A model generated the notes under the pieces. The model ran no database searches. It had not been told where the DNA came from and saw nothing but the letters and a program-made list of their open reading frames with translations. A DNA stretch of 64,000 bases, taken from positions 1,342,001 through 1,406,000 of the forward strand of contig NZ_JABBPK010000001.1 in the NCBI RefSeq assembly GCF_012933555.1. The letters are read 5' to 3'. Origin of the DNA: Niallia alba (GTDB lineage Bacteria; Bacillota; Bacilli; Bacillales; Cytobacillaceae). Below are positions 53,841-62,034 of the stretch, piece by piece (positions within the stretch are counted from its first letter, which is position 1; each line of letters starts with the position of its first letter). Both the position numbers and the translations under genes were made by a program.

Positions 53841-54782
53841 ATGATGACCTTGTTAGAGATAATGAATTTATCTAAATCATTTAAACAAAAACAAGCTGTA
53901 AATTCCGTTAATTTATATTTAGAGAAGGGAGAAATAGTAGGATTGCTTGGACCAAATGGGGCTGGGAAATCTACTACAATCTCCATGATATCTTCGTTAA
54001 TTGCTCCCGATGTTGGAGATGTAAGACTAAATAACGAAAGTATTTTAAAAACACCACAGACATTACGAAAAATACTTGGAGTAGTCCCACAGGATATTGC
54101 TGTTTATCTGGATTTATCTGCACGAGAAAACTTACTTTTCTTTGGAAAAATGCACCGAATCCCTAAAAATATACTACAAAAGAGGGTAGATGAAGTTCTT
54201 GAAATAATCGGTTTAAAGGAGCGGGAAAAGGATTTAGTGAAAACTTTTTCCGGTGGGATGAAAAGAAGATTAAATATTGGTGTTGCATTAATTCATGAAC
54301 CAGAAATTATTATTATGGATGAACCAACCGTTGGAATTGACCCCCAATCAAGAAATTACATTTTAGAAACCGTTAAAAGGCTAAATAAAGAAAAGCAAAT
54401 GACTGTCCTATACACCAGTCACTATATGGAAGAAGTCGAATTTCTTTGTGATCGCATTTATATTATGGATCATGGTGAAATTATTGCTTCTGGCGCGAAA
54501 GAGGATATAAAAAACATCCTCTCCGCAGAAACTGCCATTAATATTAAGGTGGAAATAGTAAAGCATGAATTTACAGAAGCACTCCGCCATCATAAAAATA
54601 TTAAAAATATCTCCATTCAACAATCAGTAATTACTGTAATCGTGCCACGACAAGTTCATTTACTGAAAGATATTTTGCGAATTGCCGAAGAGCAGAAAAC
54701 AAATGTACTCTCTGTCCATATTGAGACACCTACTTTAGAAGATGTTTTCTTGCATTTAACAGGTCGTCAATTAAGGGATTAG
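53841..54782 (+). CDS. ABC exporter ATP-binding protein
   Basis: About 313 residues of the NatA/CcmA-like DrrA group: Walker A GPNGAGKST, signature FSGGMKRRLNIG, Walker B IIIMDEPTVGIDPQ, and a C-terminal extension. The start is uncertain: AAAGG favours the TTG at 53850 over the ATG codons at 53841 and 53844. The two following permease genes form an operon with it. Substrate not predictable; such systems often export antibiotics, peptides or sodium. Confidence 0.9.
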   Translation: MMTLLEIMNLSKSFKQKQAVNSVNLYLEKGEIVGLLGPNGAGKSTTISMISSLIAPDVGDVRLNNESILKTPQTLRKILGVVPQDIAVYLDLSARENLLFFGKMHRIPKNILQKRVDEVLEIIGLKEREKDLVKTFSGGMKRRLNIGVALIHEPEIIIMDEPTVGIDPQSRNYILETVKRLNKEKQMTVLYTSHYMEEVEFLCDRIYIMDHGEIIASGAKEDIKNILSAETAINIKVEIVKHEFTEALRHHKNIKNISIQQSVITVIVPRQVHLLKDILRIAEEQKTNVLSVHIETPTLEDVFLHLTGRQLRD

Positions 54783-54793
54783 GAGGGTACCAT

Positions 54794-56047
54794 ATGCTTT
54801 GGCAAATGATAAAGAAAGAATTATTGATGATTTGGAGAAGACCACGGGAACTAATTGTATTACTGCTTATGCCATTTGTACTCATAACTATTCTTGGAAG
54901 TGCTTTAGGGGCATTGAATAATAATGAAGAGGTAGAAGTGACTGCAAAGCTCGCTGTTGTAGTGGAAGATGAAGCAGACCAAGCACAACAACAAGTAATA
55001 GAGAAAATTAGACAGTCTAATGCAGCCGAACAGAAAAAAGCAGCTAACATAGCGCTTATTGAATCCCTTGAACCGATAAACATATTTATTAATGTAGTAG
55101 GAAAGAGTCCAGAATTAAAGAAAGTTCTATCTATCACCGAATATCGGAACATAAAAGAAGTGAAGGAAAAAGATTATGACGGTGTGTTACTTATTCCAGA
55201 AGGCTTTACTACTAAATTTTATAATAATCTTTTAGAAAAAAACACAACGATTCCGGCGTGGATCCTAAAGACAAAGGATGAACAATCCCTTCGTGCAACC
55301 ATTATCCAAGATATTATTACAAATTATCAAAAAGAATGGGTTTATCAAAAAACAGCACAAGATCTTCAAATTGATTATTCCGCATTAGTAAATACAAACA
55401 TATATGGACAAATTGAGAATATTGAAAAGAAAAAAGAGATTAGTGCTTTTGCTTATTATGGAGTGGGAATGTGTGTCATGTTTGTGTTCTATATTTCTAC
55501 AACCGTAGCGGGTTTTGCTTTTCAGCAAAAGGAAGAGCTTATGTATGAGCGAATCTTATTAGCAAATGTTCCAAAAATCGTATTTTTTACTGGCGTTTTT
55601 ATGGCAGCATTTATATTATCTTTATTACAATTAACGATTTTATTTAGCTTAACAGCATTGATTTATGGAGTAGTCTTTCCTAGTATAATCAATCATTTAT
55701 TCGTAACTTTGACTGTGAGCATAATGGCAGCAACATTCGCCACATTTACTACTGCGGTTGCTTTTGCTACTAATTCACGAAATGTGGAAAGTATTTTTTC
55801 GTCTCTCATTGTTCCGATCCTAGCTTTTATTGGCGGCAGTTTTTTCAATGTGAGTGCAATTGGCGGATTTATGGAAACATTAGGTGAATATTCTCCTGGG
55901 GGAGCTGCGCTTACTGCGTATTTAAAAGTATATCAAGGGTACTCCTTAGGGGATATATGGAGTCAGCTAAGAGCAATTCTTTTGTTTTCTGTTCTTTTGC
56001 TTTTACTTAGTGTAGTTACCTTGAAGAAAAGAGGAGGGATACGATGA
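54794..56047 (+). CDS. ABC-2 exporter permease, first subunit
   Basis: 417 residues: a membrane anchor near residue 25, a large outer domain (residues 45-215) and five C-terminal helices with an ABC2_membrane_3 pattern (ISTTVAGFAFQQKEELMYERILL). GGAGGGT precedes the ATG, 11 bases after the ATPase gene. Overlaps the next permease by four bases. Confidence 0.87.
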   Translation: MLWQMIKKELLMIWRRPRELIVLLLMPFVLITILGSALGALNNNEEVEVTAKLAVVVEDEADQAQQQVIEKIRQSNAAEQKKAANIALIESLEPINIFINVVGKSPELKKVLSITEYRNIKEVKEKDYDGVLLIPEGFTTKFYNNLLEKNTTIPAWILKTKDEQSLRATIIQDIITNYQKEWVYQKTAQDLQIDYSALVNTNIYGQIENIEKKKEISAFAYYGVGMCVMFVFYISTTVAGFAFQQKEELMYERILLANVPKIVFFTGVFMAAFILSLLQLTILFSLTALIYGVVFPSIINHLFVTLTVSIMAATFATFTTAVAFATNSRNVESIFSSLIVPILAFIGGSFFNVSAIGGFMETLGEYSPGGAALTAYLKVYQGYSLGDIWSQLRAILLFSVLLLLLSVVTLKKRGGIR

Positions 56048-57138
56048 ATGCAGTACTATGGGGGAAATGCAAGAAATTTATAAGAAAGCCAAGCGGATTT
56101 ATTATAACCTCCCTTATCTGTATCGTATTTGCTTATTTAGTCGGGATCTCTTCCTTTACAAAAGTAGAGGTGCCAATTTTCACTGATCAGTCGACGAAAG
56201 CAAATAACATTTTAAAGGATTTGAATAAAAGTGAGAGTTATTCGTTTGTTTCATATACAGAAGAAGAAGTAAAGGAACAATTGGCAAAAGGGGAAGCAGA
56301 TGTAGGGGTATCGATAAATGCAGATACTTATACGATCTTTAAAATAGCCGTAACTGCCAATGTATTAATGGTGCAAAATTTTCTTCAAACCTATTATGGT
56401 TATATGCTGAAGGAAGATGCATTATTAAATAATGCAGCGGATAAAGAAGAAGCAAAAAGGGTGCTTATAAGTAATAAAGAAACGCCAATTATTCCGGTAT
56501 CAAATGAACAAACTTTATCAGAAAAAGAAGCGACTTATAATCAGTCACTCCAGTCGTTATTTGGATTTACTTTATTCTTCTGTATTTATACCATTTCATT
56601 TACGGTAATAGAGATACTAAGAGATAAACAAAATGGAATATGGGATCGTTTTATCTTATCCTCTACGTCGAAAGCCCAAATATATTTAGGACATCTAGTA
56701 TTTAGCTTTTTCATAGGATACGCACAAATTATTATGATCTTTCTTCTTTTTAAATATGGATTAAATATTGATTTTAATGGAAATTTTTATTTGGTGTATG
56801 TACTAATCATTCCATACTTATTTTCCATCGTGGCATTAACGATTCTCCTTACAGGTCTTGTTAAAACACCAAGCCAGTTCAATGCCATTATTCCACTTGT
56901 ATCAGTTAGCTTTGCTATGCTTGGCGGAGCATATTGGCCAATTGAAATCGTTACATCGAAAGTAATGCTTCTTTTATCTAAATTTATTCCCATTACTTAT
57001 GGAATGGAGCTATTAAAAAAAGGGATTATTGAAAGTGCCTCATGGATGGACATCATGGTTCCAGCAGGAATTCTTTGTTTAATGGGAACGATTATGCTAG
57101 GCATCGGCATTCAGCTTATTGAAAAAAGACATGTGTAA
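56044..57138 (+). CDS. ABC-2 exporter permease, second subunit
   Basis: 364 residues with the same ABC2_membrane_3 layout as the preceding permease (EILRDKQNGIWDRFILSS, AMLGGAYWPIEIVTSKVMLLLSKFIPITYGMELLKKG). The two likely form a heterodimer with the ATPase encoded at 53.8 kb. ATGA overlap with the previous gene shows translational coupling. Confidence 0.87.
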   Translation: MNAVLWGKCKKFIRKPSGFIITSLICIVFAYLVGISSFTKVEVPIFTDQSTKANNILKDLNKSESYSFVSYTEEEVKEQLAKGEADVGVSINADTYTIFKIAVTANVLMVQNFLQTYYGYMLKEDALLNNAADKEEAKRVLISNKETPIIPVSNEQTLSEKEATYNQSLQSLFGFTLFFCIYTISFTVIEILRDKQNGIWDRFILSSTSKAQIYLGHLVFSFFIGYAQIIMIFLLFKYGLNIDFNGNFYLVYVLIIPYLFSIVALTILLTGLVKTPSQFNAIIPLVSVSFAMLGGAYWPIEIVTSKVMLLLSKFIPITYGMELLKKGIIESASWMDIMVPAGILCLMGTIMLGIGIQLIEKRHV

Positions 57139-57231
57139 AAAAATGTTATGATGGAATATTTCGAAAAAATAAAAAACGGTGTATAATAAAGGAAATAGAT
57201 TCCAAAATTGATGAGGAAGGAGCTGAAACAC

Positions 57232-57514
57232 TTGATACGAAAAATAGTTAAAGGATATTTATCCCACTCTTAACGGGCAGTAAGACTCCCCCCTCAAGCT
57301 TCTGAGAATACGAGGAAGATAGGTGGGAGATCTACTGTCCGTAAAGGTCCGATTGGTTCAACTAACCATCAGTGGGGGGGGGAAGGAAACCCCCACTGAT
57401 GGAAGTTTCACTTTATATGTGGTTGTTCTGCCTCTTACCTTATTAATTTCTGTTATTTTTGAGCCAAGTGGTAGCCTCGTGCGATTAACGAATGACACTA
57501 TTAGAGATATGTAG
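57232..57514 (+). pseudogene. Small membrane protein gene interrupted by repeat copy 8
   Basis: TTG at 57232, with AAGGAG 9 bases upstream, opens the frame MIRKIVKGY. The repeat then brings a stop. Deleting the repeat and one TTTAT (57258-57411) restores an uninterrupted 42-residue frame: MIRKIVKGYLYVVVLPLTLL then a polar end finishing NDTIRDM. It has one membrane helix. At present a GTG inside the repeat could start a chimeric 63-residue product carrying the native C-terminus. Function unknown. Confidence 0.75.
57258..57416 (+). repeat. TTTAT-bounded structured repeat, copy 8
   Basis: TTTAT at both ends. The hairpin loop of the last stem has gained G residues (nine G in a row). First arm ACGGGCAGT shows a wobble-compatible change against ACTGTCCGT. 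It lies inside a small gene. Confidence 0.95.
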
Positions 57515-57568
57515 TAAGTAAAAAAGGTAGTTAAATAAGTATCTGTCTGTGGAAGGCAGGTACTTATT

Positions 57569-57750
57569 TATGGAGATAAAGGATATGGAACAGCAGCCCT
57601 TTTAACATTGGGAAAATACGTTCAAACTTTAGGTGCAAAGAAACTTTCATTACATATACTTGGACATAATACAAGAGCTATTCATCTGTATCAAAAAAAC
57701 TAAACTTTCAAATAACAGATTTAGTAATGAGCAAAAATGATAAGGGGATT
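57569..57750 (+). pseudogene. Remnant of a GNAT acetyltransferase gene
   Basis: The frame GDKGYGTAALLTLGKYVQTLG, KKLSLHILGHNTRAIHLYQK is the acetyl-CoA-binding half of a GNAT enzyme (R/Q-x-x-G-x-G/A region followed by the N-x-x-A-x-x-L-Y-x-K end). There is no N-terminal half. A run of seven A (57693-57699) should be eight: adding one base restores KLNFQITDLVMSKNDKG. So it is truncated and frameshifted. Confidence 0.75.
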
Positions 57751-57753
57751 TGC

Positions 57754-58231
57754 ATGAAAAGTATCTATATAATTTTAGCAACTTTAACAGTCGAAACATT
57801 GATAATATGGTTTGCATCCTATTTATTAGGATGGAACTTTACCCCACTCTTAACGGACAGTAAGACTCCCCCCTCAAGTTTATGAGAATACGAGGAAGAT
57901 AGGTGGGAGATCAACTGTCCGTAAAGGTCCGATTGGTTCAACTAACCATCAGTGGGGGTTGAAGAAAAACCCCCAATGATGGAAGTTTCACTTTATCGAC
58001 ACCATCTTATTAGGCAGTCTTTTGCTTTTTGGAATTGTTTATCTTTTTCGTCTATATATTCATCAAACCAATGCAACCTTCAATGCAAACATTGCCGGCT
58101 GGACATGGGAGGAAGCTGGAATTGGTCCTTTTCATTTCCGGATTTCGCCAATAATTATTGGACTTATTTTATTTATCGTTATTAGTATTCTCGTTACCTT
58201 TATTACCTACTATCGTTATTTTTTCGATTAA
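57754..58231 (+). pseudogene. Membrane protein gene interrupted by repeat copy 9
   Basis: ATG at 57754, GGGG ribosome site upstream. The first 28 codons read MKSIYIILATLTVETLIIWF then ASYLLGWN; the repeat follows. Removing 57838-57991 joins WN directly to FIDTILLGSLLLFGIVYLF and gives an uninterrupted 107-residue protein with about three helices, ending TFITYYRYFFD. I do not recognise the family. A TTG at 58022 could allow expression of the last 69 codons, but no good ribosome site is present. Confidence 0.78.
57838..57996 (+). repeat. TTTAT-bounded structured repeat, copy 9
   Basis: Left boundary TTTAC, right TTTAT. The first stem is perfect; the last stem has one mismatch (CCCCCAATGATG). 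It interrupts a membrane protein gene in frame-restorable fashion. Confidence 0.95.
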
Positions 58232-58394
58232 GAATGATAGGAAAAATGGTATACAACAATGGTTATATAAATAAGCTTGAGAGGATGCGAAGATATGAGA
58301 TTACTGGAACATGAAATATAAAATCATTATTGCAGAGGCCCTCCACTATCCACTATCTTTTGTAGGAAAAGAGAAAATAGAGGAGGAATAAAAA

Positions 58395-59156
58395 GTGAAA
58401 GATTCAAATTTTCATAGGTATTTAGAGGAAATAAACGAGAAGTTTGAAGGCTGGGATTTTTCGAGCATCTATGATACAGGGAGAATCCAAAACAGCCTGC
58501 TTTCCTGGTCTTATGGTAGTAAAGTGATCTCCGCAATGCAGGGAGCTACTGCTATATTGGATATGGGTACTGGTGGCGGAGAGTTTCTTTCTCTATTAAA
58601 GGGGTACTATCCACCAACCGTCTATGCAACAGAAGGCTATAAACCGAATGTACCGATTGCGAAAAGGAAGTTAGAACCTTTAGGAGTCAAAGTATATGAA
58701 GTTGTTGATAATGAGCATTTGCCGTTTCCAGATAATCACTTCGACTTAATAATTAACAGGCATGAATCATACTCTGTAAAGGAGTTAAAAAGGATAATAA
58801 AGACGAATGGAATCTTTATCACCCAGCAAGTAGGTGGCTGGGATTGCAAGGAGTTAAATGACTGGTTTGGAGTTGCTGTTAATTCTGAATTTAAGGAGTG
58901 GAATCTTCAATCAGCTCTCAAGAATTTTTCTATTGACCAATGGGAGATTCTAGAGCAAAGAGAGGAGTTTCCTACACAGCGATTTTATGACTTGGGCTCA
59001 GTTCTTTTCTATTTAAAAGCGATTCCTTGGCAAATTCCAGATTTTAGCGTAGAAAAATACCAAGATGCATTGTATCGGCTTTATCAGCATTTAGAAGAAG
59101 TGGGATACTTGGATGCTACCCAATCTCGCTTTTATATGAAGGTAAAATGTAAATAA
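58395..59156 (+). CDS. Class I SAM-dependent methyltransferase
   Basis: 253 residues with a Rossmann-fold methyltransferase domain: motif I AILDMGTGGGEFLSLL (about residue 55), the acidic end of strand 2 in VYATEGYKPN, and motif IV region FDLIINRHESYSVKELKRIIKTNG. GTG start with GAGGAGG 8 bases upstream. The small-molecule or RNA substrate cannot be predicted. A terminator follows. Confidence 0.87.
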   Translation: MKDSNFHRYLEEINEKFEGWDFSSIYDTGRIQNSLLSWSYGSKVISAMQGATAILDMGTGGGEFLSLLKGYYPPTVYATEGYKPNVPIAKRKLEPLGVKVYEVVDNEHLPFPDNHFDLIINRHESYSVKELKRIIKTNGIFITQQVGGWDCKELNDWFGVAVNSEFKEWNLQSALKNFSIDQWEILEQREEFPTQRFYDLGSVLFYLKAIPWQIPDFSVEKYQDALYRLYQHLEEVGYLDATQSRFYMKVKCK

Positions 59157-59172
59157 ACGAGAATAATAACAG

Positions 59173-59214
59173 AAACTCAGTTAGAAGCCTTAAAGGCTTT
59201 TGCTGAGTTTTTTT
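59173..59214 (+). terminator. Terminator after the methyltransferase gene
   Basis: AAACTCAG pairs with CTGAGTTT and AGCCTT with AGGCT inside; TTTTTTT follows. The T run supplies the TTTAT at which the degenerate repeat relative begins. Confidence 0.85.
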
Positions 59215-59312
59215 ATCCCACTTTTAACGATCCAGCTCAAGATTTGGTCGAAAAGCTAGGTGTTGAAACTCGCGGGGAATGAGGAAAAAGCCCTGCTAAT
59301 GAAATTTTTCTT
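59212..59312 (+). repeat. Degenerate relative of the TTTAT-bounded repeat (copy 10)
   Basis: After TTTAT the sequence CCCACTTTTAACG matches the repeat's start; then similarity is lost, with only fragments such as GCTCAAG, AAGCTAGGTG, and a weak end CTGCTAATGAAATTTTTCTT recalling CACTGATGGAAGTTTCACTT. Probably an old or rearranged copy. Confidence 0.5.
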
Positions 59313-59441
59313 AACATGGTTTTTATCGAATATAAAAACATATTACAAATGCTGTAAAGAGGAATGGTACAATGGATAGAAAGGATATTTTTTCCTTTTT
59401 AGAATAATAGAGACAGAAAAGTCTATAAGGGAGGAAAAGCA

Positions 59442-60230
59442 ATGGCTACAGAAGAAATCATTACAATAAAAGGATTACGGAAAAACTATGGTGTAAAGGA
59501 GGTTTTAAAAGGGATTGATCTTCATGTTTCACGCGGGGAGATTATTGGTTATATTGGACCGAATGGAGCTGGAAAAAGCACCACCGTTAAAATTATCCTT
59601 GGGATTGAAAGTTATAATGAAGGGGAAGTAAAACTTTTCGGAAAAGAAATTAATCAAGATTCAATCGAGTATAAGCGGAGAATTGGGTATGTACCAGAGA
59701 TAGCAGAGGTGTATGATAATCTAACTGCCTATGAGTATTTAACCTTTATAGGCCAATTATATGGGATGAATGCAGATTTTGTTGATCAAAAAGCGCAAAG
59801 ATTAATGGAGCTGTTTGGAATTGGTGAGGTTTATCATTCCAGAATATCCTCTTATTCAAAAGGAATGCGGCAAAAACTATTAATTATTTCTAGTGTTTTA
59901 CATAACCCTGATATTTTATTTCTAGATGAACCAATCAATGGGCTAGATGCTAATAGTGTGATGATATTTAAGGAAATTCTTGCACAGCTCGCATCATCTG
60001 GAAAAACAATCTTCTATTCTTCTCATATTATGGATGTTGTAGAAAAGATAAGTAGTCGAATTATTTTATTAAATGAGGGAAAGATTGTGGTAGATGGAAG
60101 CTTCAAAGAGCTTCAGACACAAAATGAACAAGGAAGTTTAGAAGGTATCTTTAATCAACTTACAGGATTTCATAATCATAGAGAAATTGGGGAATCCTTC
60201 GTATCCGTTGTGCAAGAGGTGCAATCATGA
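59442..60230 (+). CDS. ABC transporter ATP-binding protein
   Basis: 262 residues: Walker A GPNGAGKST, signature YSKGMRQKLLI, Walker B DILFLDEPINGLDA and switch HI in YSSHIMDVVEKIS. Overlaps the following permease by four bases. GGAGGAAAAG precedes the ATG. Resembles EcsA- and YthP-type exporter ATPases; substrate unknown. Confidence 0.9.
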   Translation: MATEEIITIKGLRKNYGVKEVLKGIDLHVSRGEIIGYIGPNGAGKSTTVKIILGIESYNEGEVKLFGKEINQDSIEYKRRIGYVPEIAEVYDNLTAYEYLTFIGQLYGMNADFVDQKAQRLMELFGIGEVYHSRISSYSKGMRQKLLIISSVLHNPDILFLDEPINGLDANSVMIFKEILAQLASSGKTIFYSSHIMDVVEKISSRIILLNEGKIVVDGSFKELQTQNEQGSLEGIFNQLTGFHNHREIGESFVSVVQEVQS

Positions 60231-61873
60231 CAGATTATACGGTATTAAAACTTCTTGATCGCTTTAAAGCTTTTTTTCAGAAATTAGGCATCGATTATGA
60301 GGTGTTAAGGGCCATTCTTCAAGTAAAACTTATGATGGATCAACGCAAACTACCAACCATCTTCTCACAGTCTAATCAGAAAAAAGAAAAGAAAGAAGAT
60401 AAATATGCCTATATAAAATCTTTATGGTTATATGCTTTTATGGGATTAGTTCTTATTCCGTTTATGGCATTCGGTGACAACTACCTTTTTCAAATGAGTA
60501 TTTCTTTTGGAATTATTTTATTTCTCGTTATGACTTCTATGATTTCAGATTTTTCTGCTGTATTATTGGATGTTCGCGACAAGCATATTGTACACACGAA
60601 ACCAATTAATAGGCGAACAATCAATGCAGCAAAAGTGGTACATATAATGATTTATCTGTCTCAACTAACAATTGCGATCACCTTTATTCCGTTAGTCGTA
60701 AGTCTCATAAAACAAGGCATTGTCTTTTTCTTAATAACGGTTGTTCTTCTTGTTTTAGCCAACTTATTTATTGTTGTTATTACAGCATTACTATACATGA
60801 CTATTCTGCGTTTTTTTGATGGAGAAAAACTAAAGGATATAATCAACTATGTTCAGATTGGCTTGTCTATCGTTATTATGGTAGGGTATCAGCTTGTTAT
60901 TCGAAGCTTTGAGTTTGTTGATTTAAATATTGTGTATCAAGTACATTGGTGGCATATTTTTATCATTCCAATGTGGTTTGCAGGTCCGTATGAATGGATT
61001 TTGAATGGGAATACCGAAAAGATGATGATACTTCTCGCCACTCTCGCTCTTGTTTTACCAATTATCGCGATTAATATTTATGGGAAGCTAATTCCTGTTT
61101 TTGAGAAAAACTTAGAAAAATTGACGAGCCAAAGTAAAGCGAAAAAAAGAAAGGTTTCAAAGTTTAGAAAATGGCTATTATCACTTTTTATAAAAAGCAG
61201 GGAAGAAAAGGCTTTTTATGATTTTACAGGACAAATGATTAGCCAGGAAAGAGATTTTAAACTAAAGGTTTATCCGTCATTAGGTTTTTCCATCGTTATT
61301 CCCTTTTTGTTTCTTTATAGTGGCACAAATTTTGAGGAAATCGAATTTGGAACAAGTTCTTCTTATTTAACGATTTATTTTACAATGATTAATATCCCGA
61401 CGATTATTTTTATGTTGAGGTATTCAGGAAAATATAAAGGAGCATGGATTTTTACAACACTCCCAGTTTCAGATTTTTATGCCTATTATAAAGGTTCGTT
61501 AAAAGCGGTCATAATTAAATTATATTTACCCATTTATTTTTTATTAAGTATAGTGTTTGTGTTTCTGTTTGGAATAAGAATTATTCCTGATTTATTAGTA
61601 GTGTTTCTATCTGCTTTCTTTTATGCTATTGTTTGCTATCAATTATTAGATAAACAAATCCCTTTTTCCATGTCTTTTGAATCAGGTGGGAACCAGCAAA
61701 GCTGGAGATTGTTTCTGCTGTTGATCCCTCTGCCGATTTTGGCGGGTATCCATTATATCAGTATATCTCTTCCTTTTGGTGTTTATATATACGGTCTGTT
61801 GCTTTTCCTTGTTAACCTTCTGTCCTGGAGGAAAATGAAAAGTAAACAAAGTGCTACAAATAGTGTTTACTAA
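60227..61873 (+). CDS. Large ABC transporter permease
   Basis: 548 residues with roughly 12 hydrophobic segments and basic cytoplasmic linkers (TSQSKAKKRKVSKFRKWLL). It starts with a soluble 60-residue stretch. Being coupled to the ATPase gene it is the membrane partner; the two transporter halves appear fused or duplicated. I do not recognise a named family beyond ABC-2-type exporters. Confidence 0.83.
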   Translation: MTDYTVLKLLDRFKAFFQKLGIDYEVLRAILQVKLMMDQRKLPTIFSQSNQKKEKKEDKYAYIKSLWLYAFMGLVLIPFMAFGDNYLFQMSISFGIILFLVMTSMISDFSAVLLDVRDKHIVHTKPINRRTINAAKVVHIMIYLSQLTIAITFIPLVVSLIKQGIVFFLITVVLLVLANLFIVVITALLYMTILRFFDGEKLKDIINYVQIGLSIVIMVGYQLVIRSFEFVDLNIVYQVHWWHIFIIPMWFAGPYEWILNGNTEKMMILLATLALVLPIIAINIYGKLIPVFEKNLEKLTSQSKAKKRKVSKFRKWLLSLFIKSREEKAFYDFTGQMISQERDFKLKVYPSLGFSIVIPFLFLYSGTNFEEIEFGTSSSYLTIYFTMINIPTIIFMLRYSGKYKGAWIFTTLPVSDFYAYYKGSLKAVIIKLYLPIYFLLSIVFVFLFGIRIIPDLLVVFLSAFFYAIVCYQLLDKQIPFSMSFESGGNQQSWRLFLLLIPLPILAGIHYISISLPFGVYIYGLLLFLVNLLSWRKMKSKQSATNSVY

Positions 61874-61983
61874 AAGTTAGTTCTTGGATTCTTGAGAATA
61901 ATTTGTATATACCCAATTTTTGTATGAGGAGAATGGAAAGTGGAGAAAGAAATAGACCTCGCTTAATGTTTATTTTTTAATCC

Positions 61984-62026
61984 CTCCCTAGTTTAAAATA
62001 GCAACACATTTAGACTAGGGATTTTT
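61984..62026. terminator. Terminator between the ABC permease and the RpiR regulator genes
   Basis: CCCTAGTTTAAA pairs with TTTAGACTAGGG and is followed by ATTTTTC. Convergent genes on both sides. Confidence 0.8.
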
Positions 62027-62034
62027 CTTATCTT

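Noticed and set aside
6253-57996. CRISPR array from the recurring repeat
   Set aside because: The units are about 155 bp, scattered over 50 kb in separate intergenic sites, and have no regular spacers or cas genes.
57952-58185. 77-codon frame starting in repeat copy 9
   Set aside because: It reads the downstream gene in the wrong frame; the true frame is the one restored by removing the repeat.
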